From Kazachstania africana CBS 2517 (taxonomy: Eukaryota > Ascomycota > Saccharomycetes > Saccharomycetales > Saccharomycetaceae), in NCBI RefSeq assembly GCF_000304475.1, contig NC_018944.1, forward strand, positions 806,001 through 870,000: a stretch of 64,000 nucleotides of DNA, in the 5' to 3' direction. The notes under the pieces were generated by a model, which was not told the origin of the DNA, ran no database searches, and saw only the letters and a list, made by a program, of their open reading frames with translations. The translations under genes were made by a program, and so were the position numbers. Of this stretch, positions 1-10,745 are shown one piece after another. Numbering within the stretch: the first letter of the stretch is position 1; each line of letters begins with the position of its first letter.

Positions 1-3000
1 ATGTTTCAAAATCAGGTTTGCTCTCAATAAAGTCGGCATTGAATTTCGGCCTTATATGTGGATCCAATAATGTGTCAGACAGTCTTGCTAAGTTTGTTTC
101 AGTGTTAGAAGGAAGCGGTGAGTTAGCCCTTGGAAGTGGTAAGCGATTATAATTGAAAGTACCATCGATCAAAAGAACATTTATCAGTCTAAATAAATCT
201 TCATCTGGCGTACTCTTAAATCTCTCATTGATTTGCGTAACCAGCGATTCTAAAGATAAGGCCAACAGGGGATAAGCCGTCTTTAATATATTACTCAACT
301 CTTGCAAATGTTCCCATGGTTGCCTTTGGTTATTGGTAGCTTGTGAAACATCAGCAGAATCTCCTTTTTCAGCTAATACAGCCATAGTTCTTCTTTGAAT
401 GACAGCAAAGTCTTCTCTAGTTGTTCTTAGTTGGAAATGTAAAGCTTGTGGATAACTCTTGGCAATTCTGATCAGTATTTGGCGAACCATGTTGGCCTCT
501 TTGTGAGACAATGACGTTAATAGTTGTGGAATAAATGTGATCCAATACCAGACCGGTACCTCCCCTCTAAATGAATCAAAAGCATTTGTTAAAGAGCCAG
601 AAGCATCATCCATGCTGATCAACCAAAGTATACGACATAACAGATTTCTTGTCTTGGCGTTCTTATACAGACCAGCAGCTTGTAAGTAGCAGCTAATGGC
701 GTTGCTTGCAAAGCTGATATTGTTAGGTTCTTCTAATAAACGATGATCATTGAAGTAACCCCATTGAGCCCACGCCTTTGCAAGGTTCAGATCAATTTGG
801 ACAGCAGTTGCAAAAGCTTGGTTAGCCTCATCATATGCTTTAAGCTTAGATAAGAACATACCTTTCAGGGTAAAAAACTCTGCCTTTTGTCCAGTACCGA
901 AATACACTAAATTGGTATTACTAATAACATCTAGACCAGTTGTTAGCTCATTCATATTTTTATAATGGCACTTTGCCTGTTCACGTAATTTAAGGAACGC
1001 TTCTTGAATTTCAATATTAGGCAAAGTGTATATTCTGGCAAGTTGACTGACACAAACATCTGGCATGTTATGTTTTCTTGCTACATGTGCAAACCTATTT
1101 ATTATCCATGCCAATTCATGATATCCTCGGTATGCATGAGTGTTGATGGTATTATTACTGTTATTCTGTTGTAAAGTAGGAATTAACGGCAAGTAAGCGT
1201 TGTTTATCACATTAAAAGTATGTTGCCTCCATGTTACCAGGTCATTCCACAGGTCAATATCATCCCATATATTAGGCAAACGGTCTCTCCAAGCTTGAAA
1301 CACTCGCTTCACTTCTTGAGCCTTTGAATCTATATTTTGAGCAGTAGTAGTATGCAAATTAGCAAAGATGTGGGTGGCCTCCAAAAATTCAAGGTACTGT
1401 TGAAATCCATGTAGCAGCCATTTATGTGCTGGTGTGTATCTTTGTGGGAGCGAAGACCACTTATGTAAACTTAATTGAATACCCTCGTCACATAATCTAC
1501 GAACGTCCTGGTCTCCCTTTCCTGTGTCTGCAAAATTCTGAAGTGCGAGGAAACTTTCAAACATTTGTCTTCTTGGGGTAGGAACGTCCATAACACTTTT
1601 AACTGATTGTTCTAGTGCTTCCCTATCAGACTTCCAGTCGGCTACTCTCCATCCACATTCTAATAGCAAGTCTGTAAACCCTTCATGTTTTGCTAATTCC
1701 GTCAATATATCCCATTGCTGTAGCTTTTCGGCACAGAGAATCCAGTTATCTTCCCATAAAGCATATTCAGATTCAGAATATGGCAATGCACCACTCCTTG
1801 CTTTGACTTGAGCGACTTCATATAATTGTTGAGCCTTATCCCACAATCCAACTTGTTCGTACGATAAAGCTACACTGGTTTCATTATACTTCGCACGTCT
1901 TCTCCATAAACCATAAAACATATCCTCCTCCTGTAAGTTACGGTAAACTTCCAATAAGGCATCTTGGTTTGTCTCGATTATCTTTGAATTGTCAATTAAG
2001 TTATTTTCCTGAATTGATTCTAAAATTTTCAGCGACTGGTACCAGGAGTTGTAAGAAATGGCCAAGTATTTCACTAAGTGTGGAGGGATTTCTAGACCTT
2101 CAATTTCACTAATTGAATCCAAAAGTACTGAAATGATGTTAACCTTTCCATTTACTTGTCTGGAGTGATATGGTTTGGATAGAAGTGTAATCAAAGAACG
2201 AACAAATCCGTACTTTTCATTACGAGGAATGCACTTATAAATCTCTGGGAATATGTTGACCCAGGTATTTTTGATAGCTCTGGCATCTTGGTAAAAGATC
2301 TCGGTCAAGGGACCAAGAATATCCTCTGTCGGAACATTGCATAGTTTTGTTATACTTTCTGTATGGGCATTAATAAATTGCGAAAGCTTAGAATCCTCAA
2401 CTTCTCCTGAATTTTTAAATTCCTCGGGAAGAAAGTGCTCCAAAGTATTAGGTAGAGGTAAAGGATATGGAGCTTCAAGAGATAGCATATATTGTTGTTC
2501 AAAGGCGCCAAATAAGAGTTGAATTGCTTGATTTAGCCATGGATAATCTGATATAAATTCCCAATTTTGATCTCTGATGATGTAATACAAACGTTCCTTG
2601 ATATCTTTGTCCAGACTGTGCTCCAATATTTGCATGAAACGTTTTCTTATTTCGATGTTATTCGTTCTTGTACCAACTAAAAATGGTTGTTCCATTCTTA
2701 CCGTAATTTCAGTGTTTATGAATTGTTTTTTATCGAAAAGTTCTAGCACAATCTCATAAAACATTTTTGAAAGGGAAGGCTCGCCCCTGACCTCAAATGC
2801 CAGCATCTTAGTTAAAATGGCAGCTTTCTCTTTTATCGTGGGGAATATTTCATTGTTGAAAACCCAGGTTCCAGAAACGATGATAATCTTTCTTAGAAAG
2901 TTTTGATCCATTGAGCGATCAATTAAAAGTGCTATGGTAGACAAAAACGGACGACGTACATCACCCAATGCCGAAACTTTAGCAGATAACAGACATAAGA

Positions 3001-6000
3001 GTTTCTCAAGTAGTTTTGTTGTGAGTTTTGCTTCTTCAACCATAACAGCGTCTTTTGGCTGTGACGTACTCAAATGATCTTTGCACAATTTATTAAACGT
3101 TTTCATCAATATGGATAATAAAGAATCAATAGCGTCAGGAAAATTGACAAAAAGCGTCCAAGCTAGCGTTACACCAGCAGAAATAGAAGATGTTCCCTGA
3201 AGATCTCTATTAATGGTAGAAATCAAATACTTGATAAACGTTTTTGAAGGAGTCTCCTCTTCCGCTGGCGTTATACCAGTAGTGGATTTCATTGCCTTCA
3301 AAAGGGTATTGAGTACTTTTACGAGAGCCTGTTGAATATCATGATGATTCACTTGGATACATTTGTCTAATAATGTTTGAATTGTGCTTAAATTATCAAT
3401 AATCCATTCGTTGGACTTACTGCGGAAAAAGATGTATAGGACATCAAGTGTATTCATGCAGTAATACACCAAATTCTCAGATCCCAAATCTAAGTTCACC
3501 AAAAATTTTTCAAAATAGGATAGTTTCACGTTGACATCTCCCCAACGATCTGGAGAGAGTAGTTGAGATAGAATATCTACAGCTTTCAGGCCTAACTCGT
3601 TATCAGTAGCTCTATGATCACTGGCGCAGATGTATCTTATCAAGAAAGAAATGAATGTTTCCCGTAAATTGATGGGAATTGCTGAATGCGTGGTAAGATG
3701 TTTGATGTCTGTTTGAGAAATAGTGGCTTCTGTATCCATATCAACATCACCATCGACTGAATGATCGATGGCAGCTACATCTTTCAGTGCTTTGTCTTCC
3801 CAACGTGGAATGAGTGAAGCCAAATCGATAGCCAATATATGGTTTTCAGGGCTAGAATTTGGTATGAAAGTTATTTTATTCATATAATGAATAATGTTAG
3901 ATAGGAATAAATTCCTTGATTCATAAAATAGATCCCCGTGGCTAACTAAAAATTGATATAAAACGTTATTCTGGATTGATGTGTTCTCGAACATAACACG
4001 TTTAACCCAATTCACCCATTCGTTGGGTGTTCCAGCTTCATTCATTTGCTTACTGATTATTGGTGCAATTATATCCAAAGATTGGCGTACCAAATAACGA
4101 GATTCGCTCTGAGGACTTCGTAAGAGTGCTACAAATACCTGTGTAGTGACGCTGATAGGGAACTCATAGTTAACAATGAATAAGGAGGTAACTAAATAAG
4201 CTGTTTGTTTTATAAGCGTATCAGTTAGTTTGATAAAGTTCCAATTAAACTTAATCACGTTCTTCCGTATGTCTGCGATAAGTTTTGGAGCCCACTTAAT
4301 AAAGATGGCAGAAAGTTGGAGCAGTTCGAACCTATAGAAATTGTAGTCGCCAGAAACCTTGGTAAATAAATCTTCATTTCCACTTTTCCATATCTTCGTA
4401 TGGATTAGCTCTAGCCACTCCGGTTTACTATTATCCTTCATAAAACGCTCAAGAGACCCATATTTCAAACCCTCGTAAATTAACGAAGAATTAACTATTT
4501 TCTTCAAAATAAAGACACGGCTTTTCAAGTTATTAGAGTTCAGCATGAATTTCAATGATGTATCCAAAAATAATGTCTGGTAGTCTTTGTCTTCTGTCTT
4601 CACAACATCTTCAAATATATAAGTCAAAAATGAAGGCGAAAATCTCATGGAATGTGAAATTCCAAACTCAATAAGATCAAGGACAAGCTGTGGTTCTTGC
4701 TTATTCAATTCTGAAAAACGAATATAAATATTTTGAAACTTGTCGATTGCCTGATTTAGCTGAAGTTCATCTAAGTGGAAAGAACTTTCATTGATGGTCT
4801 TAAATGTAAGTTTCAGCATATCTTGCAACTTAAAGACCATTTCTCTTTGGTTTTTTAACCACTCGGAGCCTTTAATTTTATACATCGTATCAAAGAGGTC
4901 AACCATATTGGCAAAGAAGCTGACAACTCTCACCTGGTTAGTAGGAATGTTAGCCATATAGTAGTTGTAGAATTCAGGCATTTCTTTTTCGAATTCAGCA
5001 GCTAGGTCACTTGCTTCGGGTCTTTGAATAATGCTACACATCAAAAGAATAAGTTGGCGCAGAGCCATATTCTTTTTGAAATACTCAATGACAGAGGTAT
5101 GGAATCTATTGAGATATTTGGCTAGTGGTAGACGGAATGGAGAATTTAACTGAATTCGAAGCTTTCTTTCTAAAAACATTATCTTCAGTACTAGATCATT
5201 CAAGAACATGTCGGCCCTTGGAGGCAACAGATAAAACACATTAATGATATTGACTATAATATTGTTTGGTGTTTGGTCTATTATATCTTGGTCGAATATA
5301 GTATCTAGAACTTCCAATCTGCACCATGCCGTCAAATGGTCCAAAAGCTTCTTACCAATTTCGACCTTGAAATAAGTGATCAACAGTTCTAACAATTTTG
5401 ATAAGGCGTATAGTCCAGGGACTGTCAATTTCTGGTGATCCGAAAGGTTCATTAGTATAGGCTTTAAACCATTTTGTAGCAGTTCCTTGGGTAGTTTTGA
5501 ATTCTCTTCTAGGGCACTTTTTAATGCTTCGTACGTTGTGTCAATAATTTCAGGAGAGGTTTTTAACATTGTCTTAAAAAAAACAGCCAAAATTCTTATT
5601 CTAATATTTCCCTGTTGAGCAGCTGCAAAAGCCTCATTTTTTAACGCAAGAGCCAATAATTTTATGCAGAATACTCTAAGCTTTATGAGTTGTTCTGAGG
5701 TTTTATATTCTGTTGCCTTTTGTAAAGTAGACAATGATTCATCTTCGGCATCTGCTAGAACTATAACTTCTTGCAGGAGCCTAAAAAGCTCTTCGTTAAA
5801 AGTCAAAAAAGTATTTGGTAGTGCGAGACAGTATGAAACAGCATCTATATTACCAATTTGCATGGTAAATGATAGAGCTCTCAGTGGCTTTGCAAATATA
5901 GGAGAGAACAGAAAGTTCTTGGATCTCTCCATAAGTTTTACAATAGGGATATCTGTTGCTTCCGAGATGACACTTAAGCATCTCTGACAAGCTTTTCTAA

Positions 6001-9000
6001 CTTTCTCATTAGGATTGCTTAATTCACATACGATATCGGTAAGTGAGTGTTGTAGACCCTTCGATTCAAGATCAGATTCAGATAAGCCCTCACAAGTCAA
6101 TCTCAGAATTTCAAACAATAAATCCTCAGCAGCCTTTGTTATTACCGATGGAGCTCCTACAGGTGTATCTTTGAGCACAAAAAGGAACCCAGCAACTAAT
6201 CCAGGCTGCGTTATCTTTAAGAAATCAGTTGAAACTCCAGCCTTCTCAACCAATGTCTGAATACCTAAAACACCAGCGTTCTTATCATAGAATGCCTCAT
6301 TGTAGCAACAATGCATAAACTGTTTCATTAAATCGTAGATTAAAGAGAATTCGAACACAAGTTTTTCATCGTAAATTATCTTGCAACGTTCACAAATACG
6401 TTGAATAGCATCTATGGCACTTTTTTGAACTGCCGGTATATAACATGCCAGAGAAGTGCAGATCGCCTGAACAAGAACGTTGCTGCTAAAGACCATTTCA
6501 GGTTGTTCAATGTCTAAATTGTACAGATTGTTGATGTGTCTTTTTTTCAACAGAGTACTATTAACTTGCAGTAAGCAAAAGTGATCAACGATAGTATTGA
6601 TTAAAGTTGATGCATCAGCTTTTATTTCATCGACAGAGGCAGCGAAAAAGACGGCTTCTAAGAGCTTTATGAACAAGATCTCTTTGTCAGAAAATGCAGT
6701 TCTATCAATTGGTTGTCCTAACTCAAAATTCATCTTAGTTTCGACTTTAGCAGCAAGAGGTATTCCTGCAGCTCCTTTCAGTAAAGATTTGTAGTTTTCT
6801 GGAAAATTGATAGATGATTTGACCAATAAAAGAAGAACGTTTGAGATATATTTGTAGGCATTCTTTCGATAATGGATGTCAACTTTATAATTTTCTATAA
6901 TTTCTAATGCAGCTTCTATACCTGGTGTTATTGATAGGGGAATCTCAGCATTAAGGCCATTTACTTTAAAAAGGGCATTAATGTCTGTACTCAACTCATC
7001 TACTATTTTGAGATCAGATGGGGGCTTTAAGAACCGACGATTCCTTCCACCTAATTTACCCAAGATCTTCACAGCTGTGTGACTTATTGTATGATTGAAT
7101 GGTTGAGGTTGTAGCAACTTAAATAATGCCTTTGAAACATCATCAATTACTGGTTCGATAATCGGATCGAAGTATTCAGCAGTGAGGTTATCGATACATA
7201 ATTCTAAAGTCCTGAGACCTTGTGAAATAAGTTCTGGGTACCCTTGTAGGGCGTATACCAGTGGTTTCATGAGATAAGGTAAATAAGGTGCCAATACACT
7301 TAGTCTTACAGGAACAGTAATGCACAATTCCACATAAATCTCGCGTTCATGAGGTAAACGCGCAGTCAATATCATTTCATTTAATGACTGTAATAAAACT
7401 TGTAGGATGGGTTTGATGGATCTATAGAGGTTTTCAAATCTGCCGCCCCCGATACTTCTAAATAGCGTTCTCACTAGATAGAAATATACTAGTGGCTCCT
7501 CGGTAGTAGCAGAATATTTTAGTGAGTCTAGGATTAAGTCATTAAGATGTGGTAATAGAACTAATTCATTAGTGGTAGGGAATAAATTCACTGACATAAA
7601 AGACAGTTTGAAAAGGCGTATTAAGATATTTGATTCATTGAAATCAGCGTTACCCAAATCTTTTAATTTCGTTTTTAAAAATCGTAAGAGAATGCTTGCA
7701 AAATTAGACGATGTTATTTCACTTGTTAAAAAGGACTGTGCCACATGAAGCAAAGCAGAATCCTGAAGCATGCAACTATAGAGGAATTCCAGTTCAGATT
7801 CAATGATCTCATTAAAAGTGGAATTGTCCATCTGTAAGAACATGAATGCAAGGTAATCCATCAATTCTCTGCCATCTTTTGACGTCGTAACCGGCAAACT
7901 TGGCATCGTGATATCAAAATGTTTCTTAGTGGTAACAGTTTTTGTATCTCTGTTGCCAAAAAATTTCAAGCCCGTTACACATTCATGAAACAAGGCTTTG
8001 AGCATGACCACTTCCTCATAAAAGAAAACTCTAGAAACAGCAGCCCATTGTTTTGGATGAGCAATAGTGTAATCATTTGGAGGAGGATTGAACAATTTAA
8101 GGTCATGAATGATTGTCTTTAAGAAGGACATAAGTGTTCGATATATGTAGAAGGCATCTTTGATTGGGTCACCATTTGGTACTGGGGATAATTGAATAGG
8201 AGAATAATTACTAATATTGAAGATATCTATTGGGCCATGCTCTAGGTCTTTTATTTGCTCCTTTTTTGTATCATCATCTTCATTCATATTTATATCACCA
8301 TCACTATCCTTCTGGATTTCTTTTTTATCATCCTTTGTTAGGTTGTTATTTGTTGAATCATTACTCACACGGAAAAATTTAGCCATGAAGGCATCTGGTT
8401 CAATATCCTCTGTCTTTAACGTATTTTGACCAGCTTCGATTTTTTCGGTCTTTTTCTTTTCATAATCTTCATGTTGTTCGATAATAGTATCATATTGCAT
8501 ATTTAACATTTTGAATCTCTTAGTGTAGGAATCTATAATAATCATCAATAATTTTTTGGCTCGTGGTGCTTCTTGAGGATTTTCTTTTCCAAGTTTAAGA
8601 ATTCTCTCGACTAAATTCAGAAGTAATTTTGCACTCATTATTTGTACAGTTAACGCTAGGGACTGATCTAAAAGATAACCAGTGTACATCCTAATGGTTT
8701 TTTCAATATCGTCTAAACTCAACTCTGACCTGATATTATGGATGAAATCGGCGACTGTACTGTAAGCCAATGGTCTTAAAATTTCGTGTGTAGTGAAGCC
8801 ACTACCTATTAATACATTTTCATCGAATAAATAGTTTAATTTTGGTAAAAATAAAGTTTTGTAATTTGTAGAAAGGATATGTCTTGTGGCGTGCAGAAGT
8901 TCTTTTCTTGCTGAAGATAATTCAGATGGGCAATCTTGTAATAATCGTATTATTAAAGCTGGCACCATTTCAGCATTACTTTTCAAGTATTCTTGAGCAT

Positions 9001-9892
9001 AACCCCTAATAAAGACATAGGCCAAAAATGAGGTAGCCTTAATTTGAGCGAGAATGAATTCACAATATACAGATCTATTTTTAATATCTGGGGAAATATC
9101 AGTAAATTTTCTACCTTCACGTTCAGCTTGCATACGGGCATTTTTTTGTTGTTCAGCCTCAATTTTCAATAAATCCATAACTAGAGGAGTGAATTCCAAC
9201 AAAGACGAGCTAGTTAAATGTTTATAGGAAGAATATAAAGTGACCATTGTAATGGGACATTCTGAAAGCACCTTAAAAGAGCAGGTTGTTGCTCTTAAAG
9301 ATTCTATCGTAGAACTTTCATCTTCGTTGTCATTGTTAATAATATCATCATCATCGTCCAATAAATTCTCACTGGCTTCCTTGGACGGACTATCTGGTGC
9401 AGCAGATTCACTGAATTCCTTTTCTACTGACCCTGCAGCATTTTTATAAAATTGAATGATGATTTCAATGAAAGATGCGACTTTGTCTTGTAATAAAACT
9501 TTATAAGTCTTGAAAAGTATGGTAAGTACTTTCATGCAAAGTATACCATTTTCTTCATTTTCATTTGGTAATATGGAGAGTAAAGTATCTAATACAGAAA
9601 TGATTTGAGGATCTGTAGCATGACTAGAAAGAGATCTGTTCAGCACATCTAAGATGAAGTTTCTTATTTTATGTTCTGATGATCTTTTATTGAATGATAT
9701 TGGAATTTCTTGCAGGTTTTTCAAAAGAGGCGGGATAACATTGTTCATGAACAGTTCATATTCCTCAGATGAAGCACTTTCCAAAACATCGCGTAATTCT
9801 GAGAGAATTGCTTGCTTATCTTGTAAATTAGCACTTTCAGCATCAAATCTGTCTGCAAACTGCTCTAACTGTTCTCTTAATGACAACGTCAT
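1..9892 (-). CDS. TRA1: Tra1, SAGA/NuA4 activator-binding PIKK-family scaffold (C-terminus outside window)
   Basis: Open frame from the ATG at 9892 to the window edge, giving 3297 complete codons. I checked that the start, the middle (for example the stretch around 8017 reading EEVVMLKALFHEC, near residue 626, and RSMDQNFLRK near 2328) and the end are in one frame. S. cerevisiae Tra1 is about 3744 residues, so roughly the last 450 are missing: most of the pseudokinase and the FATC tail. The visible part is the long alpha-solenoid of HEAT/TPR-like repeats followed by the FAT region. Tra1 is the shared subunit of the SAGA and NuA4 histone acetyltransferase complexes; it contacts acidic activators in the nucleus and lacks kinase activity in the known family. 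An acidic, Asp/Asn-rich linker lies around residues 175-200. The neighbour on its 5' side is tRNA-Met. Identification is very secure. Confidence 0.97.
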   Translation of the reverse strand, partial: MTLSLREQLEQFADRFDAESANLQDKQAILSELRDVLESASSEEYELFMNNVIPPLLKNLQEIPISFNKRSSEHKIRNFILDVLNRSLSSHATDPQIISVLDTLLSILPNENEENGILCMKVLTILFKTYKVLLQDKVASFIEIIIQFYKNAAGSVEKEFSESAAPDSPSKEASENLLDDDDDIINNDNEDESSTIESLRATTCSFKVLSECPITMVTLYSSYKHLTSSSLLEFTPLVMDLLKIEAEQQKNARMQAEREGRKFTDISPDIKNRSVYCEFILAQIKATSFLAYVFIRGYAQEYLKSNAEMVPALIIRLLQDCPSELSSARKELLHATRHILSTNYKTLFLPKLNYLFDENVLIGSGFTTHEILRPLAYSTVADFIHNIRSELSLDDIEKTIRMYTGYLLDQSLALTVQIMSAKLLLNLVERILKLGKENPQEAPRAKKLLMIIIDSYTKRFKMLNMQYDTIIEQHEDYEKKKTEKIEAGQNTLKTEDIEPDAFMAKFFRVSNDSTNNNLTKDDKKEIQKDSDGDINMNEDDDTKKEQIKDLEHGPIDIFNISNYSPIQLSPVPNGDPIKDAFYIYRTLMSFLKTIIHDLKLFNPPPNDYTIAHPKQWAAVSRVFFYEEVVMLKALFHECVTGLKFFGNRDTKTVTTKKHFDITMPSLPVTTSKDGRELMDYLAFMFLQMDNSTFNEIIESELEFLYSCMLQDSALLHVAQSFLTSEITSSNFASILLRFLKTKLKDLGNADFNESNILIRLFKLSFMSVNLFPTTNELVLLPHLNDLILDSLKYSATTEEPLVYFYLVRTLFRSIGGGRFENLYRSIKPILQVLLQSLNEMILTARLPHEREIYVELCITVPVRLSVLAPYLPYLMKPLVYALQGYPELISQGLRTLELCIDNLTAEYFDPIIEPVIDDVSKALFKLLQPQPFNHTISHTAVKILGKLGGRNRRFLKPPSDLKIVDELSTDINALFKVNGLNAEIPLSITPGIEAALEIIENYKVDIHYRKNAYKYISNVLLLLVKSSINFPENYKSLLKGAAGIPLAAKVETKMNFELGQPIDRTAFSDKEILFIKLLEAVFFAASVDEIKADASTLINTIVDHFCLLQVNSTLLKKRHINNLYNLDIEQPEMVFSSNVLVQAICTSLACYIPAVQKSAIDAIQRICERCKIIYDEKLVFEFSLIYDLMKQFMHCCYNEAFYDKNAGVLGIQTLVEKAGVSTDFLKITQPGLVAGFLFVLKDTPVGAPSVITKAAEDLLFEILRLTCEGLSESDLESKGLQHSLTDIVCELSNPNEKVRKACQRCLSVISEATDIPIVKLMERSKNFLFSPIFAKPLRALSFTMQIGNIDAVSYCLALPNTFLTFNEELFRLLQEVIVLADAEDESLSTLQKATEYKTSEQLIKLRVFCIKLLALALKNEAFAAAQQGNIRIRILAVFFKTMLKTSPEIIDTTYEALKSALEENSKLPKELLQNGLKPILMNLSDHQKLTVPGLYALSKLLELLITYFKVEIGKKLLDHLTAWCRLEVLDTIFDQDIIDQTPNNIIVNIINVFYLLPPRADMFLNDLVLKIMFLERKLRIQLNSPFRLPLAKYLNRFHTSVIEYFKKNMALRQLILLMCSIIQRPEASDLAAEFEKEMPEFYNYYMANIPTNQVRVVSFFANMVDLFDTMYKIKGSEWLKNQREMVFKLQDMLKLTFKTINESSFHLDELQLNQAIDKFQNIYIRFSELNKQEPQLVLDLIEFGISHSMRFSPSFLTYIFEDVVKTEDKDYQTLFLDTSLKFMLNSNNLKSRVFILKKIVNSSLIYEGLKYGSLERFMKDNSKPEWLELIHTKIWKSGNEDLFTKVSGDYNFYRFELLQLSAIFIKWAPKLIADIRKNVIKFNWNFIKLTDTLIKQTAYLVTSLFIVNYEFPISVTTQVFVALLRSPQSESRYLVRQSLDIIAPIISKQMNEAGTPNEWVNWVKRVMFENTSIQNNVLYQFLVSHGDLFYESRNLFLSNIIHYMNKITFIPNSSPENHILAIDLASLIPRWEDKALKDVAAIDHSVDGDVDMDTEATISQTDIKHLTTHSAIPINLRETFISFLIRYICASDHRATDNELGLKAVDILSQLLSPDRWGDVNVKLSYFEKFLVNLDLGSENLVYYCMNTLDVLYIFFRSKSNEWIIDNLSTIQTLLDKCIQVNHHDIQQALVKVLNTLLKAMKSTTGITPAEEETPSKTFIKYLISTINRDLQGTSSISAGVTLAWTLFVNFPDAIDSLLSILMKTFNKLCKDHLSTSQPKDAVMVEEAKLTTKLLEKLLCLLSAKVSALGDVRRPFLSTIALLIDRSMDQNFLRKIIIVSGTWVFNNEIFPTIKEKAAILTKMLAFEVRGEPSLSKMFYEIVLELFDKKQFINTEITVRMEQPFLVGTRTNNIEIRKRFMQILEHSLDKDIKERLYYIIRDQNWEFISDYPWLNQAIQLLFGAFEQQYMLSLEAPYPLPLPNTLEHFLPEEFKNSGEVEDSKLSQFINAHTESITKLCNVPTEDILGPLTEIFYQDARAIKNTWVNIFPEIYKCIPRNEKYGFVRSLITLLSKPYHSRQVNGKVNIISVLLDSISEIEGLEIPPHLVKYLAISYNSWYQSLKILESIQENNLIDNSKIIETNQDALLEVYRNLQEEDMFYGLWRRRAKYNETSVALSYEQVGLWDKAQQLYEVAQVKARSGALPYSESEYALWEDNWILCAEKLQQWDILTELAKHEGFTDLLLECGWRVADWKSDREALEQSVKSVMDVPTPRRQMFESFLALQNFADTGKGDQDVRRLCDEGIQLSLHKWSSLPQRYTPAHKWLLHGFQQYLEFLEATHIFANLHTTTAQNIDSKAQEVKRVFQAWRDRLPNIWDDIDLWNDLVTWRQHTFNVINNAYLPLIPTLQQNNSNNTINTHAYRGYHELAWIINRFAHVARKHNMPDVCVSQLARIYTLPNIEIQEAFLKLREQAKCHYKNMNELTTGLDVISNTNLVYFGTGQKAEFFTLKGMFLSKLKAYDEANQAFATAVQIDLNLAKAWAQWGYFNDHRLLEEPNNISFASNAISCYLQAAGLYKNAKTRNLLCRILWLISMDDASGSLTNAFDSFRGEVPVWYWITFIPQLLTSLSHKEANMVRQILIRIAKSYPQALHFQLRTTREDFAVIQRRTMAVLAEKGDSADVSQATNNQRQPWEHLQELSNILKTAYPLLALSLESLVTQINERFKSTPDEDLFRLINVLLIDGTFNYNRLPLPRANSPLPSNTETNLARLSDTLLDPHIRPKFNADFIESKPDFET

Positions 9893-10176
9893 AATTGAAT
9901 CGAATAAATTGCAGTTTAATGTTAAGAGAGGGGTCAAAACTTAGCGGAAGTGCGCACTCGATGATTTAGAAAGTTGTGTTTGTCTATTTATCGAGAAATA
10001 AACCAGTAATAATGTTTATTTCTGTATCAAGATGCCAATATCTTCAAGACGACTGGAAAAAAAAATATAGAGGACATATTCAAATTTACCTGTTTTTTCA
10101 AAAAGTCATGTGACCTCTTTCCTAAACAGGAAATTTCACGATTTTTTCGAGAAATGAACAGCGAAAAAAAATAAAA
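9893..10176. promoter_or_regulatory. TRA1 upstream region with a Cbf1/CDEI-type E-box
   Basis: The gap between the TRA1 start and the tRNA-Met 3' end is 284 bp. It contains CATGTGAC at 10107-10114, which fits the Cbf1/CDEI consensus (RTCACRTG on the other strand). No centromere CDEIII-like block is nearby, so I read it only as a possible promoter element. The A-runs at 10164-10171 and 10173-10176 act as T-runs on the minus strand and suit the tRNA terminator. Confidence 0.35.
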
Positions 10177-10249
10177 TGCTCCAGGGGAGGTTCGAACTCT
10201 CGACCTTCAGATTATGAGACTGACGCTCTTCCGACTGAGCTACTGAAGC
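10177..10249 (-). tRNA. Elongator tRNA-Met (anticodon CAT), no intron
   Basis: The reverse complement starts GCTTCAGTAGCTCAGTCGG and ends with the matching acceptor arm plus discriminator A, 73 nt in all. The A box (TAGCTCAGTCGG) and B box (GGTTCGAA-type, here GAGTTCGAACC) are both intact. The anticodon loop reads CTCATAA, so the anticodon is CAT. The body closely resembles S. cerevisiae elongator tRNA-Met as I remember it, not the initiator. T-runs follow the 3' end directly (minus strand, 10176-10164) and serve as the Pol III terminator. Confidence 0.97.
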
Positions 10250-10347
10250 ATACAATTTTTATGCACAGATTATATATTAAGTTTCCTAACTTCAATAAAG
10301 CTAATTTTACACTCCTGCCCGTATTATCACGATTTAGGAGGGGTAGT

Positions 10348-10745
10348 GCTGGAAATGGCAATATACTGATATTTCAATGTTTTGCTAGTTAGAATGACAA
10401 ATTTAGAATGTTATAGAAGGATTGAACAATAATTATGGTATGATAAACACGACCATGTATTGACACGAAAAAATTATAGTCTGATAAGCACGAATACATA
10501 TTATCATGCAATAATTATGGTACGATAATTATGATAACGTATTGACTCATAAAACTGGGACATGATAAACGGCATAAATCAAAATGTGTTGGAAAAAGTA
10601 TAAATACTCAGATGAACACTGAATTTTGATCAAAGTTTGTATCACTTTATATTATTTTATATTGTGATTATATTTTACGTATAACCAGTGCAATCTTTGG
10701 TGCAACCACTGATTAACAGGAACTTACTTTAATTATTTGACTGAC
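10348..10745 (+). repeat. Solo LTR-like dispersed repeat, copy 1 (about 398 bp)
   Basis: This stretch is closely similar to the reverse complement of 52749-53172. Both copies start at GCTGGAAATGGCAATA and end at TTGACTGAC, and the flanks beyond those points differ. Inside are tandem units of about 41 bp with the core ATAATTATGGTRTGATAAACACGA, then TGTTGGAAAAAGTATAAATA with a TATA box at 10599-10606. It sits about 100 bp upstream of tRNA-Met, as Ty1/copia-type LTRs of yeasts do. No internal retrotransposon ORF or target-site duplication was found, so it is a decayed solo LTR. The family is not identified. Confidence 0.72.
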